Shown: positions 14,905 to 17,122 of the stretch, in pieces | Numbering within the stretch: the stretch's first letter is position 1 | Layout of the letters: each line of letters opens with the position of its first letter | From: an uncultured Clostridia bacterium | GTDB taxonomy: Bacteria > Bacillota > Clostridia > Lachnospirales > Anaerotignaceae | NCBI GenBank assembly: GCA_937901125.1 | Contig: CALCGT010000030.1 | Coordinates: forward strand, 1 to 17,122 | DNA: 17,122 nt | Direction of reading: 5' to 3' | Made by a program: the position numbers and the translations under genes | The notes under the pieces: model-generated | The model's database searches: none | The model's input: only the letters and a program-made list of their open reading frames with translations | Told to the model about the DNA's origin: nothing

Positions 14905-15084
14905 ATGGCTGTACCCAAAGGTAGAGTGTCTAAATCTAAAAGAGACAAGAGAAAAGCACAGAGCTGGAAAATTGCAACACCCAGCCTGGTAAAATGCAGC
15001 AAATGCGGCGAACTGATGGTTCCTCATCAGGTTTGCAAAGCTTGCGGCGCTTACAACAAAAAAACAATCATCAAAGTAGACTAA
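14905..15084 (+). CDS. rpmF: 50S ribosomal protein bL32
   Basis: A 59-residue protein with the bL32 N-terminus 'MAVPKGRVSKSKRDKRKA' and a zinc-binding form of the C-terminal half: Cys31-x2-Cys34 and Cys44-x2-Cys47. It is a component of the large ribosomal subunit. The start ATG 14905 follows a near-perfect ribosome-binding site, GAGGAGGTG (14891-14899), that overlaps the yceD stop, so the two genes are translationally coupled. A strong terminator follows 16 bp after the stop. In many Firmicutes plsX would come next; here an integrase remnant does. Confidence 0.97.
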   Translation: MAVPKGRVSKSKRDKRKAQSWKIATPSLVKCSKCGELMVPHQVCKACGAYNKKTIIKVD

Positions 15085-15099
15085 TTCTTGATGAACAAA

Positions 15100-15140
15100 A
15101 AACCCCCGGAAAATCAATGTTTTCCGGGGGTTTCTTAGTT
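15100..15140 (+). terminator. Terminator after rpmF, possibly bidirectional
   Basis: A perfect 14-bp stem (15100-15113 with 15120-15133) with a 6-nt loop is followed by a T-rich stretch (TTTCTTAGTTTTT). On the other strand the stem is followed by TTTTTTGTTC, so it can also end leftward transcription of the integrase remnant, whose stop codon (15135-15137) lies at its edge. Confidence 0.92.
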
Positions 15141-15345
15141 TTTCCGTACCAAAAGCGTACTATTTTCAAAAAGTTCTTGTAATTTATCGGACAATTCCTC
15201 TTGTTTATTGGGGTATAAGTGGCTATATGTATTCAGTGTGATTTCTATATTCTCATGTCCCAATCGTTCTTTTATCATCAAAGGGGAAAACCCTTGATGC
15301 ACCAACAAGGAAGCATGGGAATGTCTAATTCATGGAACTCCATTT
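15135..15345 (-). pseudogene. Tyrosine integrase 3' remnant
   Basis: On the minus strand, 15329 to 15135 encodes 64 residues matching the C-terminus of phage/ICE tyrosine recombinases: 'IRHSHASLLVHQGFSPLMIK', then 'ERLGHENIEITLNTYSHLYP'. The second catalytic-box Arg and His, the LGH His and the nucleophilic Tyr (in NTYSH) are all visible. An in-frame TGA (15330-15332) precedes it. Shifting by one base restores 'FHE' before the 'RHSH', suggesting a 1-bp deletion in the HE(L/F)RHSH box. Everything upstream (about 300 codons, including the first catalytic Arg) is missing and replaced by a palindrome and the fic gene. It is not functional. It marks one end of a former integrated element just downstream of rpmF. 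Confidence 0.88.
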
Positions 15346-15357
15346 TCAATTTTAATT

Positions 15358-15399
15358 GCACTATTTCTTGATTTTCTGAGATAAATCAAGAAATAGTGC
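15358..15399. repeat. Perfect 17-bp palindrome with 8-nt loop
   Basis: Positions 15358-15374 are exactly complementary to 15383-15399, with loop TCTGAGAT. It lies between the broken integrase and the fic promoter. On the plus strand the stem is followed by TTTTCTATTCTCTTT, so it may act as a terminator. Such a long perfect, AT-rich inverted repeat at a rearrangement junction could also be an element end or a protein-binding site. Confidence 0.8.
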
Positions 15400-15419
15400 T
15401 TTTCTATTCTCTTTATCAA

Positions 15420-15428
15420 TGATATACT
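15420..15428 (+). promoter_or_regulatory. Extended -10 promoter for the fic-caspase pair
   Basis: TGATATACT at 15420-15428 fits the extended -10 form (TGnTATAMT). No good -35 box is visible. It would give a leader of about 26 nt before the fic start. It is the only promoter-like signal seen ahead of the two genes. Confidence 0.5.
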
Positions 15429-15460
15429 GAAAATGACTTTTAGTTGTTGAGGTATATGTG

Positions 15461-16582
15461 ATGCTACCCTACACAGGTGATTATATTGAATATATTGAGC
15501 CTGGAATAAACAGCCTCAAATGCTATTCTTTTACCCCTCGTCCTTTGATGCGTGGGGACATGTATCAGATGGACGACGAATTGGCTGCTCTGCTGGTCGA
15601 TGCCCATAGGAATATTGGCTTTCTGGAAGGGCTTGTTAAGTATGCTTCGAATAAAGAAGCATTTGCTGAGCTGATGCTTCTGAAAGAATGCACCTACTCT
15701 CGCATGATCGACTATGACAGCCCTGATTTCAAAGAGGTGCTTACTATCCGTGGAACGGGTAAAGGTGATATAACGCCGATCACTAATCTGCAAATGACAT
15801 ATAAAGCGGCAAAAAGTATGGAGGTTACAGATCCTGACTTGAGCCGGATTTGCAGTATCGCACTTAATGGCGAATCAGAGGATAACCCAATAGATGTTAG
15901 AGATCATCAAACTTTTTGGTTGGGAGCAAAGACGAATCTCAAGGGATACAACCCGACAGCACCGGATGCTGTGCTCCCGGCGCTGGCTGATATTTCTGCG
16001 TATCTCTATAACGACCATAATACTGATCCGCTAATTAAGGTAGCACTGGTCCATTACCAATTTGAAATGATCCACCCATTTGAACGATATAACGGTATTG
16101 TCGGGCGAATTCTTGTGCCGATGATACTGCGAGATATCATGGGAGAGGCAAGGCATCTAATATGTTTGTCCGAGTATTTGTATCACAATAAAAACGAATA
16201 CTTTGATCTATTACGAACCACTCAGTACATCGGTGGTTATATCCGGTGGATCAAGTTCTTTGTAAATGCTGTGAGACAGACAGCTAAGCAGGTAGCCGAA
16301 ATATTGATGCAACATGAACAATGTATTACAAACGATTTGGAACGCCTAAAGATCGCCGGAAACATATCCAAAGGTGTCCTCTCGGTATATACTCATTTAT
16401 TAAGACATCCTGTTACAAACACTTCTTTCTCTGTGAAGAATATCGGTCTTTCGTTCAATTCAATTGCGAAAGCCATGAACATTTTACAAGAATACGGTAT
16501 TGTTGCTCAAATAGGTGATAGTGAACGAAATCGTTTGTGGTCGTATAATTTGTTGCTGAATAATTTGACAGGGGTGAAATAG
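15461..16582 (+). CDS. Fic-domain protein with degenerate catalytic motif
   Basis: A 373-residue protein with the layout of the Fic family that carries an N-terminal Fic_N region and a C-terminal winged helix. Fic enzymes usually transfer AMP from ATP to a target protein. The active-site loop reads 'HPFERYNGIVGR' (205-216), whereas the canonical form is HPFx(D/E)GNGRxxR. His205, Asn211, Gly212 and Arg216 are kept; the metal-binding acid is Arg209, the first glycine is Tyr210, and the first arginine is Ile213. The N-terminal inhibitory helix motif SxxxEG appears as 'SRMIDY' (80-85). Residues about 300-368 look like a winged helix-turn-helix. The start is ATG 15461 (GTG 15458 possible), with TGAGG upstream. 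It is 1 bp from the caspase gene. Altered or lost AMP transfer is inference. Confidence 0.85.
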   Translation: MLPYTGDYIEYIEPGINSLKCYSFTPRPLMRGDMYQMDDELAALLVDAHRNIGFLEGLVKYASNKEAFAELMLLKECTYSRMIDYDSPDFKEVLTIRGTGKGDITPITNLQMTYKAAKSMEVTDPDLSRICSIALNGESEDNPIDVRDHQTFWLGAKTNLKGYNPTAPDAVLPALADISAYLYNDHNTDPLIKVALVHYQFEMIHPFERYNGIVGRILVPMILRDIMGEARHLICLSEYLYHNKNEYFDLLRTTQYIGGYIRWIKFFVNAVRQTAKQVAEILMQHEQCITNDLERLKIAGNISKGVLSVYTHLLRHPVTNTSFSVKNIGLSFNSIAKAMNILQEYGIVAQIGDSERNRLWSYNLLLNNLTGVK

Positions 16583-16583
16583 A

Positions 16584-17084
16584 TTGAATAAAACATGGGC
16601 AATCCTGATTAGCGTCGCTGAATATGATGATGTAAGTTATAATTTATCTTTTGTTCATGGTGACAACGATTGCATTAGGCAAGGACTCGAAAACGGATTA
16701 TTGATACCAGACGAACAAATTGTTGTTTGCGGGAACAACTGTGCTGTTAAATATTCCGATTTCAAGGATGTAATCTCGTTATATTCAGGGAAAATTTCGC
16801 AATCCGACAGAGTTATTGTGTATTTCTCTGGACATGGAGGCGGTGCCCCATTTTCATTAAAATTTACTGATATATGTAAAGACTTTTCTGAAGTTTGCGC
16901 CGAGATTGACAGATTGCCAGCATGTGCAAAAATACTTATTATTGATGCCTGTCATTCTGGAAATGGTGAAATCCCCGAATTATCAATGACAAATCCAAGT
17001 CATAATCTTTTTGATTATGCTCGTTCAGGCTATGCTGTCTTTGCATCGTCCAATGCTGGAAGTGCATTGCTCTGGTATAGTTAA
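16584..17084 (+). CDS. Caspase-like peptidase (C14), C-terminally truncated
   Basis: A caspase/metacaspase-family cysteine protease. The N-terminus 'KTWAILISVAEYDD', the catalytic His in 'YFSGHGG' (His84) and the catalytic Cys in 'IIDACHSG' (Cys123) are all present, followed by 'AVFASSNAG' (151-159). In intact family members further strands and the small-subunit part follow; here the frame ends after 'ALLWYS' at residue 166, suggesting truncation. It starts at TTG 16584, supported by AGGGGTGA (16570-16577) and by the family's N-terminus, and begins 1 bp after the fic stop, so translation is coupled. Bacterial C14 proteases often act as effectors in defence or cell death. The target is unknown. 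Confidence 0.85.
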   Translation: MNKTWAILISVAEYDDVSYNLSFVHGDNDCIRQGLENGLLIPDEQIVVCGNNCAVKYSDFKDVISLYSGKISQSDRVIVYFSGHGGGAPFSLKFTDICKDFSEVCAEIDRLPACAKILIIDACHSGNGEIPELSMTNPSHNLFDYARSGYAVFASSNAGSALLWYS

Positions 17085-17085
17085 T

Positions 17086-17115
17086 TTGTAACACTCCTGC
17101 CTAATAGATTATACT
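17086..17115 (+). promoter_or_regulatory. Candidate promoter past the caspase gene
   Basis: TTGTAA (17086-17091) and TATACT (17110-17115), with an 18-bp spacer, lie directly after the truncated caspase. An inverted repeat AATAGA/TCTATT (17103-17108, 17117-17122) brackets the -10 box like an operator. It suggests a new unit begins beyond the window. Confidence 0.4.
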
Positions 17116-17122
17116 GTCTATT

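Noticed and set aside
1..17122. CRISPR arrays, tRNA or rRNA genes
   Set aside because: No regularly spaced direct repeats, tRNA cloverleaf arms or rRNA-like stretches were seen.

Overview
The window looks like a chromosomal segment of a low-to-mid GC, spore-forming, acetate-producing member of the Clostridia (Lachnospirales-like; an Anaerotignum-type relative is plausible, but the genus is inference). Reasons: purine-rich Shine-Dalgarno sequences before nearly every gene, a ylbJ sporulation gene, a pta-ackA pair, and gene order matching two conserved Firmicutes neighbourhoods. Positions 1-15140 are core genome; from about 15135 to the right edge the DNA looks acquired.

Left part (1-5720): a secreted stalk-domain protein and a small unknown protein end at a strong terminator (1400-1447). 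Then comes the conserved asp23/yloU - yloV (FakA-like) - recG block, with a terminator hairpin between yloV and recG.

Middle (5748-9777): rsmD, coaD and a coiled-coil protein read rightward from one promoter. ylbJ and tmcAL read leftward and meet them tail to tail, 1 bp apart. With yceD and rpmF further right, the order rsmD-coaD-ylbJ-tmcAL-yceD-rpmF matches Bacillus subtilis ylbH-ylbI-ylbJ-ylbM-ylbN-rpmF, with two genes flipped and other genes inserted.

Right-middle (9778-15140): a 346 bp divergent promoter region precedes a minimal CheA-like kinase (HPt plus ATPase, no CheW domain) and a membrane protein with a zinc ribbon. Then come pta and ackA, separated by an unusual array of four hairpins, then yceD-rpmF driven by a perfect consensus promoter that overlaps the end of ackA. 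pta-ackA make acetate and ATP, and acetate is the substrate of the nearby tRNA-modifying enzyme TmcAL.

Right end (15135-17122): just past the rpmF terminator lies the 3' remnant of a tyrosine integrase on the minus strand, broken at its catalytic arginine/histidine box. A perfect 17-bp palindrome follows, and then a tightly coupled pair: a Fic-domain protein with a strongly degenerate catalytic motif, and a caspase-like (C14) protease that keeps its His/Cys dyad but is cut short after about 160 residues. This Fic-caspase pair, in a mobile-element setting where plsX would often follow rpmF, is the best candidate in the window for an undescribed system, possibly defence or regulated proteolysis. 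That role is inference.
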